A stretch of DNA of 64,000 nucleotides from Hypomyces perniciosus (lineage: Eukaryota > Ascomycota > Sordariomycetes > Hypocreales > Hypocreaceae), in contig SPDT01000004.1 of NCBI GenBank assembly GCA_008477525.1, forward strand, positions 3,162,001-3,226,000. The letters run 5' to 3'. Below the pieces are notes generated by a model. That model ran no database searches, had not been told where the DNA came from, and was given only the letters and a program-made list of their open reading frames with translations. Below are positions 36,331 through 48,479 of the stretch, piece after piece; position 1 is the first letter of the stretch, and each line of letters starts with the position of its first letter. A program made the translations under genes and the position numbers.

Positions 36331-39300
36331 GATAATAAAAGTAATAATAAAGATTTACTATATTTTAAATTAAAGATAATAGTTAAAGGATATCGGCTAT
36401 ATATATTAATAGATAATGGAGCAATAGGCAATTTTATTACACCTATAACTATAAATCGCCTACAGTTACCTTAAAAAGAGAAAACTAAACTATATTAACT
36501 TTATTAGGCAGAAAGAGGAGCCTTTATATATAATAATAGATAGGTTAAGTGAAAGATTAATTATCTTGAACTTGGAATTGCTAAATGTAAAGGAGTAGTT
36601 TTTTATAATATAGTAAATATCGATAAGTATAATATTATTCTCGGGTATCTTTAGTTAAAACGCAATAACCCTGATATCGACTAGGAGAACGGCTAACTTT
36701 ATTGGCGCAATAATAAAGCTCCCCTAGTAATTAAAACTATTAGAAAGGCTTTAGCTGTAAGGCAGAAATCTTATATAAAACCTTTAGGTATACTAAAAAA
36801 AGGAATTAAGAAAGTTACCTTTAATTTAATTACAGAAATAATCCACCTAAAAATAAAACTTAAATAGAGTAAGGGGAAAAATAAATAAATCCGAAAAACA
36901 ATTGCCTTTTTACAGAAAGCATTTGATAATATTAATGAAATACTTAAAATAAAAAGTCCTAAAATAGTAGTATTACTAGAACAGCTATAGAATATCTTTA
37001 AAGAATACCAGAAATATAATAAGCTATTTAAAGAAATACTTAATATAAAACAACTAGAATACAGTTAATAGGACTATATAATTAAGCTTAAAGATAGTGC
37101 AAGCACTACCTTTTATAAGATTTACAATTTAAATAAAAAAGAACTTAAAAGCCTACGCAACTATTTAAACAATATATTAGCTAAAAGGTATATTTAACCC
37201 TCTTTATTAAAAGCAGGCTACCCTATTATATTTATACTAAAAAGAAAAAATAAACTATAGTTAATTATAGACTACTGACAGCTTAATAAAGCTACTATTA
37301 AAGACAGAACTCTACTACTATTAATCGCAGAATTGCAGGATAGACTATATAAGAAAAGATAGTTTATAGTACTAGACCTTAAAGGCGCTTATAACTTTAT
37401 TTAAATTAAAAAAGGATATAAATAGATAACCGCCTTTTGAACTAAATACAGCTTATTTGAATATTTAGTTATACCTTTTAGTTTTATTAACGCTCTTGCA
37501 ATATTTTAAAAGATAATTAATAATATATTAAAAGAATACTTTAATATCTTTATAGTTATTTATTTAAATAATATTTTAATTTTTTTAAATACTTTTAAAA
37601 AATATAAAGTATATATTTATAAAGTATTATAGACACTATAAAATGCTAAACTATTTATAGAACTAGAGAAATGTAAATTCTATATATAGAAAGTCACTTT
37701 CTTAAAGTATATTATTACCTTTAAAGAAATTCGCATAGATTTATTAAAAGTATAAGCAGTAAAAGACTAGCCTATACCTATAACAGTTAAGGAAGTTTAA
37801 AGCTTTTTAAAACTTGCTAACTATTATTAACAATTCATTAAAGGCTATAGAAGTATTATATAAACTCTCTATAAACTTACCAAAAAGGATTAAAAGTTTC
37901 TATAAGCACCAGATATATAGGATACCTTTAATAAACTTAAGCAGTTTATTTTAAAAGAACCTGTATTTATTATATTTAACCTATTTAAAGAAATAAAAGT
38001 TAAAACAAATACTTTTAACTTTACTGTAAAAGCTTAACTTAGCCAGAAAGATAAAAACAGTAAATTATACCCTATTACCTTTTACTCTAAAGCACTATAC
38101 AGTATAAAACTAAACTACCTAATATACAATAAAGAATTCCTCGCTATTATCCTTACATTTAAAAAATAGCGATATTACCTGCTAAAAAGAATATATAAAG
38201 TTAAAGTATATACCGACTATAAGAATATCGTATACTTCGCGATAGTTTAATAACTCTTTAAAAGATAGATCTGCTATATAGAATATCTCTCAGAATTTAA
38301 CTATATCCTAATCCATTAAAAAGGATCTAAAAACAAACAAGTAAACGCGCTTAGCAGATAAGCCGATTATAACCAGGGAAAAATTAAGTATATTAGCCAA
38401 ATCTTAAAATAAACCCCTAAAAGACACTACTAATAAATAGCACTTTAAGCTATATATAAGGTATCCAGTAATAATACTATACTTTAGCGCATTAAAAAGC
38501 ACTATACTACCTAAAATAACAATAGATTCCTAAAAGATATAGAGTTTAATAATAAAAAAACTTAATAATAAAATAAAAAGATTTAAATCCTAAATAAACT
38601 TTAAAAGAATATAGTTATAGAAGTTTACTAATACCTAGTATATAGATATAAAGGTATTCGCAAAACCTGTAAATAAATATAAAAGTACTTTAAGTTTTAA
38701 AGGCTTAAAAAAGTAATGCAAGATATTATCTCTCGCTATATAATTTATAGAACAGTTAAACCTTTAAAACATAAACTATATAGTAAACTCTAACCTTTAC
38801 TAATACCAGAACAACTATAAAAGTCAATTTTATTAAACTTTATTATTAAACTACTATTATCTATTAAACCTAAAATAAAAATCAAATATAATAGTATTTT
38901 AATAATTATAGATTAATTTACTAAATACTTTTACTTCTTTTTATATAAAAAAGTAACAGATATAGAGACATTAGCTTATATATTCTTGCAATTTATTATA
39001 GCCAATTATATAATTCCAGCCAAGATTATTTCTAACTAAGGATTAACCTTCGCGTTTAAATTCTAGCAAGCACTTATAAGTCAGTTAAGTATAAATTATA
39101 AGCTTAATACTATATACTACCTATAGATAGACAGACAGATAGAACGCATTAACTAGATTATTAAAGCCTATTTAAGGAGTTATATTAACTTTAACTAAAA
39201 CAATTAAATAGAAAAGCTATTAATTATATAAATATCCTATAACAGTAACATTTTAAAGTTAACTGGACTTAGCCTTATATACGCCAACTATAGCTTTATA

Positions 39301-39895
39301 TTAAATATATATAAAGCGCTAAAAAAAGGCCTATATATTAATAAAGTATAAATTAAAGCTAAAAATATAAAGCAGTTATATAAAGAAATATAGGTATACC
39401 TTTACTTTATATAGGAAAGAATAAAAAAGTATACCGATAAGTATAGATTAAAGGGACCAATCTTTAAAGAGGGAGATATAGTTTACCTATACTATTACTC
39501 GCTAGGAAAAAAGACTATAAACATTAAAACAATATAACTAAGCAATAAATTAGATTTTAAGAAACTTAAACCTTACCTAGTTAAAAAAGTTATTTTAAAA
39601 GTTACTTATAAATTTATACTATTAAACAGTATCCAAATTCACCTAATATTTTATATTTTACTACTTAAAAAAGTATTATAAAATAAATTAAAAAATAAAC
39701 TAATTATAGACTTAATTAAAGTCTTACTAGTTAAAAAAGAATATAAAGTTAAAGAAATTAAAGCTATAAAAATAAAAAATAATAAACGCTAGTATTTAAT
39801 TAAATAAAAAAACTATAAAGAAAAATACAACTCCTAGGAACTTAAAGAATACCTTAAATACTCCTAGACAACTCTATAACAATTCCACCGAAATC
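36331..39895 (+). pseudogene. Pol of element D: protease, RT, RNase H, integrase, chromodomain
   Basis: Protease active site near 36407: L-I-D-N-G-A, where Asp-Ser-Gly has become Asp-Asn-Gly. RT from about 37190 (IIFILKRKNKLQLIIDY-like start, with one stop) through F-I-V-L-D-L-K-G-A-Y near 37363. The RT active site near 37558 reads I-Y-L-N-N-I-L-I, with both Asp lost. RNase H at about 37980-38370 (YPITFYSKALYS). Integrase zinc region near 38640-38760 and core at about 38880-39260. The chromodomain at 39745-39895 reads N-N-K-R-stop-Y-L-I-K-stop-K-N-Y, then E-L-K-E-Y-L and Q-F-H-R-N-L. About 1,190 codons, normal for Gypsy Pol with a chromodomain. Confidence 0.87.
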
Positions 39896-40584
39896 TTAGC
39901 CTACTAATAACAGATCGAGTAACCTAAAGGCAGTCCAATTAATTACATTAATAGCCCCGAAGGAATATATATCGATAGCAGCTTCTGCTTTATAATATTC
40001 CGCCTCATCTAACTTATTTAGAGATTTAAGACTATATTAAACTATCTTATAATTATAAGACACTATAGACCAATACTATTGCCTTAAACGCGCCAATTTC
40101 GCAAAAGCCTTATTTACCTTTTATTAAGCGCGGAGTAAATAAGCTTTAGTCTCTTCTTTTTCCTACTCTATCTTTTACTTCTTTAAAATTATATATTATA
40201 CTATACTATAAATTAAAAAAATTTAATACAAATTAACGAAAAATAAACCTGCAGAAAACATAATGCCAGAACTATTATATAAACAACCTTACCGTATGCA
40301 TTTACTATAATATAAATTATCTGCAATTATTTTATAAGAAAAATTGCGACTATAGCAGAATAAATAAGGTATAATAAAATTACTAATAGCCTCGATTAAT
40401 AAAAAAAGAGCTAGGCGCTGTTTAGTTTTATAAGAACAAGATTTCACTATGCAACCCAATATTCTATTAGCAGGAAATATAAAACACAAAATAAAAGCAC
40501 TATACCTATAAACTATAAAAGACAGTAGTATTTATAAAGGTACTAATAAGTTTTAAGGATAAGATTAACAGGAAGGGGATATTA
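39896..40584 (+). other. Element D, region between pol and 3' LTR
   Basis: Some 690 bases with weak coding character in the pol frame, for example PKGSPINYINSPEGIYIDSS near 39927. It may be a Pol tail or untranslated leader to the 3' LTR. It ends in a purine tract, GGAAGGGGATA, at about 40571-40581. An open stretch on the other strand (40289-40489) has no homology I recognise and runs against the element. Confidence 0.5.
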
Positions 40585-40971
40585 TATTATAACCTAACCA
40601 TTATAAAAACATAATATAGTATATATCTAGAGGAACCTTAGATAGATAAACTAATTAATATTAGATTACTCGGGTTACTATAAACTATAAAGTGATTCTA
40701 GTAAGCTAATAGAAGGATTTACTATAGATTATTAGGAAAATAAATATAATCTAAGGTAATTTAAGATTATTCCCTTTATATATATATAACTGGCTTGTTA
40801 TTTATTTAGTATAGTTACTTAAACAGTCGTTAACCAATTATATTCACTAGAACCGCCTGTTCTATAGAATCGTGACTATATTACCCTACTTAGTATTTAT
40901 CCCTGACCTCTCTGTTAATATAAACCCATAAACCTCGGTTTATCCCTTGAGAATCAACCCGGATCGTTACA
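40585..40971 (+). repeat. 3' LTR of element D
   Basis: 387 bp. Its left part is heavily changed (TATTATAACCTAACC against TGTCACGACCCGACT) and its right part is nearly intact (ends CAACCCGGATCGTTACA). This is the mirror image of the 5' LTR. The flank GTTAA begins at 40972. Confidence 0.94.
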
Positions 40972-40976
40972 GTTAA

Positions 40977-41434
40977 TAAAGCGAAAGCTGCTGTCTTTCT
41001 TCTGCATTAAGAAAAACAGGTTTCTATATAGCCTATAGCCTTCCTCTAAAAGACCTTTTTGAATAGATACTTATAGTAGGTTAACTACTTTCTTCTCTAT
41101 GCCCTTAAAGATTAGGATATTACCGCTCTGCCAAGCGTTATACTCTACTATACAAATAGTCTATAGTAGGGCAATCTTAAGGTCCAGCTTTTTATATTCT
41201 ATAAAATCCCAGGAAAATACTATTTCCTTATTTTTTAAAATCTGCGTCAAGATCGCGGTTTCTTATATTATCAGTTTCCCTTCCATTATCTTTAGGATCG
41301 CTACTAGGCAGTCTAGTATAAGTCTTAACTTAGCTTTAATTAGTAAGAACTTTAATATAATATATTCAGTAAATAGGGTATTAGGGTCTAAATTATCCTT
41401 AACTTTATCTTACTTTTTCTATTTTTAATAAAGA
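40977..41434 (-). pseudogene. Element C, N-terminal part of RT
   Basis: Resumes the C pol frame after D. On the - strand it reads the RT entry region including K-K-S-S-F-R-F-I-N (B has G-S-G-F-R-F-I-N). An open stretch on the + strand at 41099-41428 is the antisense shadow of this RT and is not a gene. Confidence 0.78.
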
Positions 41435-44400
41435 CTCCCAGCAAAAATAAAATTATTAAATAAAGTATTATTTACTAGATGGATTTTTATACCCTTCTTT
41501 TTATATATAGTATTAGTTCTAATCTATTTATACTTCTGCGCTCTCCTTTAAGACTTTCTCCTTTATTCCTTTACTCCTTTAAATTCCTCCACTACTTTCT
41601 TTATTGCTTTTATTTAATCTTTTAACTTATTAGCTAATAGTAGCTAAATTAAATCCTCCTTAACTTACTCTAATAATCTATATAAAACCTTTTCCTTAAA
41701 AGTAAAGTAAAGGTTTTCTAAGCTTTTTTCTACTTTATTAACTTTATATTTAAATATAAAGTTAATATTTATTTTAGCCTTAGATTATATAACGCCTTTA
41801 TTTTATATTCCTAATAAATAGCTTTAATAGCTAGGGTAATAACTTAAATATTCTTTATTTTATATTTTATATATAAATCCCTATTCCTTAATATATAATT
41901 AAATATTAGCTGCGCAGCCTAAATAATAATATCTTAAAGATAAAAGGCATTAAGATATTATTAAATGTAATATAAAATCTAGCTATTATTTAAGCATTGC
42001 CTATATATACCTAAATAACAGTTTTACTGTATATATTTACTTGCCTATTATTAAATACAGTATTAACTGCTTTATAAAAGTATATTATTACATTATATTT
42101 TATAGCTAGCTAATAAAAGATAATATTTCCCTTTAACCTTAAATTTATAAATACTTTAATAAATATACTATTAGGCTCTTTTAAATATACCTATATTTAT
42201 AGTAGGTCCTATAAATAATAAAGGATTTTTCTTATTTAAACTATATAAATTTAGGTTATAGACTTTTATAACCGATTTACTTTATAGTTAATAGCTATAT
42301 ATAGTTACTCTAGCTTATAAAAGTATATTTCTAAAGGTAGTAATAGGTTTAAGTCTTTAAGATTAAATAACTCTTTATTTAATAATCCTTTTATTAATAA
42401 AGGTTACAAGGTTACAGTTTTAAAAGGTTAGTTTTATAGTAACTAAATAACTTATATAGTTAATTTTATATATACAGCTATTACATTTAATTTTTCTAAC
42501 AGTTTTTCCTTTAAAGGATATTTATATATAAAAATAAATATTATTTAATATAAAGTATATTTAAAGATAATTAAGTTAGTTTTCCTATAAAACTATATTT
42601 TAGTAATCTTTTATAATTTTACAATTAAGTCCGCTTTTAAGGCATTTGCAAGTTTTAGAATAGCATTTAAAAGAGTGCTAGTCTTAAGCTTAATTGTATT
42701 ATCTAGAATTACTGCTTAGATTATTATTTTAGCTTACTTTGCTTTTAGTAATTCCTCTTTATTTTTAGCGCCTTTAATTCCGCCTTCCTTATTGCATTAC
42801 AGTCTAGATAGTATAGCCTTTAAGGTTACAGGTATAGGGTCTAAATACAGTTGCTTTTTCTTAATTGGTTTTTCCACTTAAAGCAGCAATAGCTTTTCCT
42901 TAGTTTATTTATCCGCCTTATTAATTATATAAATATACTTTTATCCCCTACTAGTTATAAAGTTAATAAAGAGAGTCTAATCAAATAATTCCTTAATTAA
43001 ACTAGCCTAGTTATATTTATCTAAAGGTTCTTTTAAAGAGGCTATTTCAGCTAGGTTTATAGAAAAATTCTTAACCCTTTTTACTTATATATTATCCCTT
43101 TTTTTAACAATTATTTAATCTTTGCCTATAAAGTATATAATATTTATTATTAATCCCTTTATAAGAATTATATTTAACCTTTATAGTGCTTAAATCTTAA
43201 ACATTTCCCTATATATTACTTTATTATAGATAATACTAAAGAGTTTAGCTTTATAAGTAGTCAATTCCTAGTTAAAGAAGCCAGGTTCTATCTTTTTTAT
43301 AAGTAATACGCTTAAAGAAACCTTATTCTAAACTTTAAATAATTCTACTTAAAGCGCTAGTATTTTTTATATATAAGTTTTAATAGTTATAATTAATATA
43401 ATAAATTAAAGCAGGATTAAGGTTTTCTATAGGCTTATTTAAGCTATTTTTACTGCTAGGTTATATATTATAAACCTATAGCCTTTATTATAGGCTAACT
43501 TAACGCAGTTCTAAAGAAAATAATCTTTATTTTTATAATACTAGCAGTATTTAATATTAATAATTGCCTTTAAGTAGTTAATAAAAAAAGTATTTAATAT
43601 ATTATTATATAAAGGGTTTATTATATTAATAGTATTAATAATAATTATTAAAGTAAAAGGTCTTTATTTAGGTTTATTGCTATTAATAGTAATATAATAA
43701 TATTCTTTTTCTTTTAGGTTAATTACTATTTCCTTTTACTAAAAGAGCTAAATTTCTAGTTTATAAATTTTTTTAAATAAAGCATTTATTTAATCTTTAA
43801 GCTATAAAGTTATAGTTAATTTTATAGGTTTAGGCTATTTTTTTTCGCTTTTTTATCTTTAAGCTTAACTTTAACTTAAATAAATCTAATAAGTCCCTAG
43901 TCTTAAATAGTCCTTTATTAAACTTTTAAAAATAGGCTTTTTAAATATTAAGCTCTGCTAGTATTTTATTATAGAAAAGTATCTAGACTTTAATAGATAC
44001 TAAATCTTTAAAATTATTAATTTTTTTAATCCCTTTAAAAGCTATTATTAGCTAAAGCAGCTTAATAGTATTACTTTCATAATATTATAGGAATACAGTA
44101 TCACTATCCTTTAATTTTTCTTATTAAACTTTTAATAAAAATATTAATATTAAAGCAATTAATTTATTATAGACTATATTCCTATAGGTTTATAGCGATA
44201 AAGGTTTTAAAGTTATAATATATATAATTCTAATTAATCCTTATCCTATTACTTATAGTATCGCAAAAGTTTTTTCTTTATTTTATCCTAACTAATACTT
44301 TTTTTAATAAAAATCTAAATTATCTTTTATTCCTTTACTTTTATAAACAGTTCCAGGTACCTCCCTTAATCTTTAATTAAAATTCCCTAATCTTCTATTT

Positions 44401-45698
44401 TTTACTTATAGTTTCTTAGGAACTAAAATATATTTTTACTATTAAATTTATTTATAAAGTTAATCCCTATTAATAGCTTTATACCCTAAATATTCTTAAA
44501 GGCTTAAGTAAAAAAAAGGAACTTTTAAAATAATAATTTCCCCTTTTCCGCTAAAAAGCTTAATCTTTCTTTAAATTTTATTATAATAGATATAAATATT
44601 ATTAATATTAAATTAAATATATAATTATATAATTCTTTAAATTAAAGGGTTAAAGATAAAGTTATGTTTAGTATCCCAGTAAAAAGAGGTTATTAGTTTA
44701 ATTTAAACTCTTTTACTTTAAGTTAAAGTAAGTTATTAAAGTTTTAATTAAATAGTTCTTTAATAAAAGAATGCCTTTTTTCCTGCAGATTAGAGTTATC
44801 CGACTTAAATAACTGGCCCTTAAAGGAGCATTCTTCTTTTAGCTAAAAAAGGGATATATTCCTTTAGTAATAGAGCTATAGCAATATATTCCGCTAATAT
44901 AGGGAGTTTTTTTATAAAGAAAAAAGGTTGTGTTTATTTATTTAAAATAAAGAAATTAGCTAATCTTTTAGGGATAGTTTCCTGCATTAATATTAATTGC
45001 AAAATATTAAGTTATTATTATTTTTATATCTTTTTTAAATATCTTTAATATAAATAAAGATAGCCTATATACTAGAGATTATAAAAGTAGTAAAAATAAT
45101 GCTTTTATCTAGAGTTAAAAAAAACCTGGCTAAGAATATTAGTAAAACTAAAATATAATCTTTATATTAAAAGATTAAATAATTAATATATCCCTTATTA
45201 GCCCCTTATAGCTATTCCACTTATTAACCTACCTGCTAATAAATGAAATAAAGGTTATAATAGTATATTAATAGTTTAAAGGGGCTTAGGTTATATAGTA
45301 TTAACCATTTTACCTATATATTCGCTTTTATTATAATAACTAATCTTTTAGTAATTTTCTTTAAAATCTTTACTTTTAAATAATAAATATTATTAATTAG
45401 TAGTTTCTTAAAGTTCTGCTTTTTTATTATATTTTAGCGCATTACGCTTAAATTGATTAATTTTAATATCTTTTTAGAAATTATAATTAAATAATCTACA
45501 TTTTTAAAGTCAAGTATTATATTAATCTATATTAAATGGTTATAGAAAGGGTTTTAAGCTATTTCCCTCAGCTAATTATTTTATATTTATATAGAGACTA
45601 GGTAAAGCTAGCCTATAATTCTATTAGTAGTTAAATAAAGGTAAATCTTAATAGCAGTATAAAAGTGCCCTTAGTAATTACTTCCTAGGATATAATCC
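41435..45698 (-). pseudogene. 5' coding region of element C (gag/protease expected), not resolved
   Basis: Counterpart of 18701-22930 in B, aligned end to end with few length changes. Protein-like on the - strand with RIP-type stops. The strong conservation of length between B and C argues that it was a long coding region, but no Gag or protease motif could be confirmed. Confidence 0.5.
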
Positions 45699-45726
45699 CC
45701 GAGATTTTCCCCTATCTCGGTCACTA
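45699..45726 (-). promoter_or_regulatory. Primer-binding site of element C overlapped by a hairpin
   Basis: On the - strand the site reads TAGTGACCGAGAT (45714-45726), that is TGGTGACCGAGAT with one RIP change, placed two bases after the 5' LTR. On the + strand CCGAGAT (45699-45705) and ATCTCGG (45714-45720) form a perfect 7-bp stem with an 8-base loop. B shows the same stem with a T:A pair in place of one C:G pair. A tRNA could not be named from memory. Confidence 0.65.
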
Positions 45727-45728
45727 GT

Positions 45729-46135
45729 TTTGTCAAGGGGGAATTAGCACTCTAAAACATATATACAATATATATATACACCCATATACAACAACTAGTA
45801 TCGAGCGCGGGAACCGCGCTCTTAACAGAACCACAAAGCAGCGATTAAGTAATATAAGGGCTAAAAAGATACTGCAGATCATTTAATTATAATGCCAGCA
45901 GCTAAAAGTAACTAACAGTTACTTTTATATACCTTAGCGACTATATTCTTACAGGTAAGGTTATATATTAAAAGGGGAAAAAGGTTATTATTTATTAAAC
46001 TAAGTCTATCTGTATATCTTTATACTCCTATACTTTCTTAATCCAGTAGCTGCTTAAATAAGCAGCCAACCTTTCTCGGGTAAGCTAATAAGAAAAAATG
46101 CTGGTGCGTTAAGCATATCAGTTACCCCCAATAAA
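45729..46135 (-). repeat. 5' LTR of element C
   Basis: 407 bp, + strand TTTGTCAAGGGGG to CCCCAATAAA. The CA-rich stretch is partly mutated to TA (about 45756-45790). The hairpin at 45803-45821 is perfect. The right flank ATAC (46136-46139) is resumed Copia RT. Confidence 0.93.
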
Positions 46136-46780
46136 ATACTATTTCTGGGAAAGCCAAAGAAAGCCTCTTTTTCTATCCTTAATTATCTGAACCTTTAAAA
46201 AAAAAGAGGCAGCGCCTTTATCTTTTATAGTATAGACTTTATTAAAAGCTAACTTTAACTAGGCTATCACTTCTTTATCTAGTCTAATAAAAAGACAGTT
46301 ATCTATATAAGTAACAATAAAAATACCATTATTTAGATTATAGAAAATAGTAAAGTCAGAAATTAAAGGATTATATCCTAGTTTATTTCCTAAGGCTTAT
46401 AGAGCCTGTTACTATTCTTTAAGGGACTGTTTCAGGCTATAAAGAGCTTTCTATAGCTAAATAACCTAATTTATATTAGGGTTATAACCCAGCTTTCTAA
46501 GAATAGACTTAATCTTAAGGGAAGCTTGACTGGCATAGTCTTTAAATCCTTTAAGGAAGTTAAAGAAAATAGTTTCCTTAAGTATCCTATTAAGGAATGC
46601 ACTAATAAAGTCGATTTATTCGATTTCCCAGTTATAGATAGTAGCTAGGGCTAATAAAAGCCGCCAGGTAAAAGGAACAGCTATTAAGGCGAACGTTTAG
46701 TTGAAATCTATTCCTTTTAATTATTAAAAGCCCCTAACAACTAGCCTAGCTTTAAATTTAACTATTTTATTATTTTAGTC
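46136..46780 (-). pseudogene. Copia reverse transcriptase, N-terminal and central part
   Basis: On the - strand the RT starts near 46760 with A-R-L-V-V-R-G-F, a hallmark of Copia RT. It continues through I-D-F-I-S-A-F-L near 46610 and LGYNPNI near 46490. The active site at about 46295-46320 reads T-Y-I-D-N-C-L-F-I, where the second Asp of the usual D-D pair has become Asn. The insertion of C interrupts it after a K-G-A-A-S-F-F-F segment; the end is at 26276. Confidence 0.87.
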
Positions 46781-47229
46781 TTTTTTAGTCTTTAAAACTA
46801 ATTAACTAGTGATAGGATTCCTGCCTTTAAGAATACTATTACATTTAATAAAAGTAAAGGTATATTATTTGACTAGCTAGTTAAATTTACTATAAATTGC
46901 TGCTAGCCACTTAGTTTTATTAAGACTATAAAGTATTTATTTAAGCATTTAAGGGTCTTAAGCTGCAGCAGCTAGAAAGGCTAGCTTTTAATGCTATTAT
47001 AGAGAAAGTAAGATATATCTATATCTATAGGATCCTCTATAACTGCAGAGTCTTATATAACTGGTATAGGAATAAGACTAGGAATAGGGGGAATAGTAGT
47101 AGGTACTCCCTCTAAAATAAGGTTAGGGAGTAAAGGATTAATATCCTAAAAGCTAGTTCTATTTCTCCCTCTAATTCCTTATTATCTTAACTTATAGTAG
47201 GCTCTAGGATTTAAAGCTTAAGAATCTTA

Positions 47230-48105
47230 TCTTTATATAGCTTTATAGTTAATAATTTAAAGACTATATATCTAGTTAAAATATAAATAAGATAAGTATT
47301 ACTATTTAAGACTGCTAATAGTCTTTTAGTTTTAGTCTTAAAGGCTAATTTATAGCCTTTAGCCCTTTGTTCTTATAAAACAAATACTTTATAATAAAAG
47401 CTAATAATCCTATATCTTTATAGATGAGGTTTATGATCCTTATTAAAATCTAAGTCTTTATATAATTGTTAATAAAGGGTAAAATCCCTATTAGTAACAG
47501 CTATATAGTTAATTAATTTAAGAACTGTAGTAATAATAAAATTCTAGAGATATAATAGCAAGTTAGCTGCTATAATAGTAGCCTATAGCTTGTTTAATAA
47601 AACTTTAATAAAGTATTTTATTAGACTATTCTATTTATAAATATAAAGGCTGCTATAGGAATATATAATTCCTAAAGAAAAGAACTAGGTCTAAAGTTCC
47701 TAATTAATTTCCTTTCCACTATTATAATAAAATTCCTTAAAATACCAGTTATATTGCGTTTTCAGGCTATTTATAAAGCCTTATATAGTAGTTAAAAGGG
47801 TAGGTCCACTATAATCTCTTAAAAGGAATAGCCACCTATATCTTAATTTTCTATTAATAATTAAAAGACTAATAAGGGCCTTATTATAAGGCACTAGCTT
47901 TATAGAGAAAGTATCAGCTTCTAGACAATTTAGAGAGGCTAATAGATTAGGAATTAGCTTTAAATAAAGCCTTTTAATAGCTTTTCCCTTATTATATACT
48001 AGGCAATAGAATTTAGTCTCTTTAATAGAATTAAAGTTAAAAATTCCAGTTATTATTTTAGCAGTCTTCTTTAATAGACTTAAGTTAATATAACCTAGTC
48101 TTTTA
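47230..48105 (-). pseudogene. Copia integrase with pre-integrase zinc region
   Basis: On the - strand it begins at about 48105 with Y-K-R-L-G-Y-I-N-L-S-L-L-K-K-T, the Gag-pre-integrase signature in which a His has become Tyr. A zinc-type K-F-Y-C-L-V-Y-N-K-G follows near 48010. The integrase core near 47740 reads F-Y-Y-N-S-G-K-E-I-N, then F-F-S-L-G-I-I-Y-S-Y-S-S, matching the conserved D-N-G-x-E-F and G-I-x-H motifs of Copia integrases. The catalytic Asp here reads Asn or is displaced. The C-terminal part leads into the linker before RT (46780-47230), which reads as low-complexity acidic sequence. Confidence 0.8.
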
Positions 48106-48107
48106 TA

Positions 48108-48474
48108 CTATAAGAGGGCTAGCTTTAGCAGTTTATGGCTAGAATTACTATTAATAATAGTATCTCCCTTTAGTTTAAATAGCTTAACAACTTCTAGATC
48201 TTCAGTAATAGAGGATTCCCTAGGTATACAGGGCCTTTCCTCCATAAGGGTATCCTCTATAGGCTTATTCCCCCCTATTTCCTTAGGCAATAGGGGCATA
48301 TAAGGCCCCTCTTCCTCCACTTGGCCTAGGGTTTCGGGGAGTTCAAAGAGATCCTTTCCTTTAGGATTATTCTTCTTTATAAGCCTAGGACTAGATCTAG
48401 TCGGTTGTTTTAAAGTAACTGCTTCTGGAATAGCTATATATTCCTTAGCCTTTTCCTTGCTAATAGCAGGAATT
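48108..48474 (-). pseudogene. Copia protease-integrase linker, longest stop-free stretch (about 122 codons)
   Basis: A frame on the - strand free of stops for about 370 bases, from ISKEKAKEYIAIPEAVTLKQ at the top end to HKLLKLALL. It runs straight into the pre-integrase motif after one TAG at a Trp position. It is rich in Pro, Glu and Lys (for example LFELPETLGQVEEEGPYMPL) and poor in Gln and Trp, the codons RIP turns into stops. It is therefore a real fragment of the Copia polyprotein, probably a flexible linker, and not an independent gene. Confidence 0.75.
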
Positions 48475-48479
48475 TAAAC

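Larger units (their letters stand above)
33266..40971 (+). mobile_element. Complete chromodomain Ty3/Gypsy element D (7.7 kb)
   Basis: LTRs at 33266-33652 and 40585-40971 (387 bp each), flanked by GTTAA at 33261-33265 and 40972-40976. Element B has a single AGAGTTAATAAAGCG at the matching place in its RT. Order on the + strand: gag with a zinc knuckle, protease, RT, RNase H, integrase, chromodomain, polypurine tract. It is the youngest layer of the nest on its branch, and its outer LTR halves are the least mutated DNA in the window. Confidence 0.95.
26277..46135 (-). mobile_element. Complete Ty3/Gypsy element C, split by element D
   Basis: LTRs at 26277-26682 and 45729-46135, flanked by ATAC at 26273-26276 and 46136-46139, inserted in the RT of Copia. 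Same family and orientation as B. Subtracting D (33266-40971 plus a 5-bp duplication) leaves about 12.1 kb, equal to B. The insertion target is the same four bases as for B. Confidence 0.92.

Noticed and set aside
40289..40489. Open frame on the - strand (66 codons)
   Set aside because: Lies in the tail of D against its sense, AT-driven composition, no recognisable domain; kept only as a remark.
41099..41428. Longest single open frame on the + strand (109 codons)
   Set aside because: Antisense to the RT of element C; the matching part of B shows the same reading on the wrong strand with stops.
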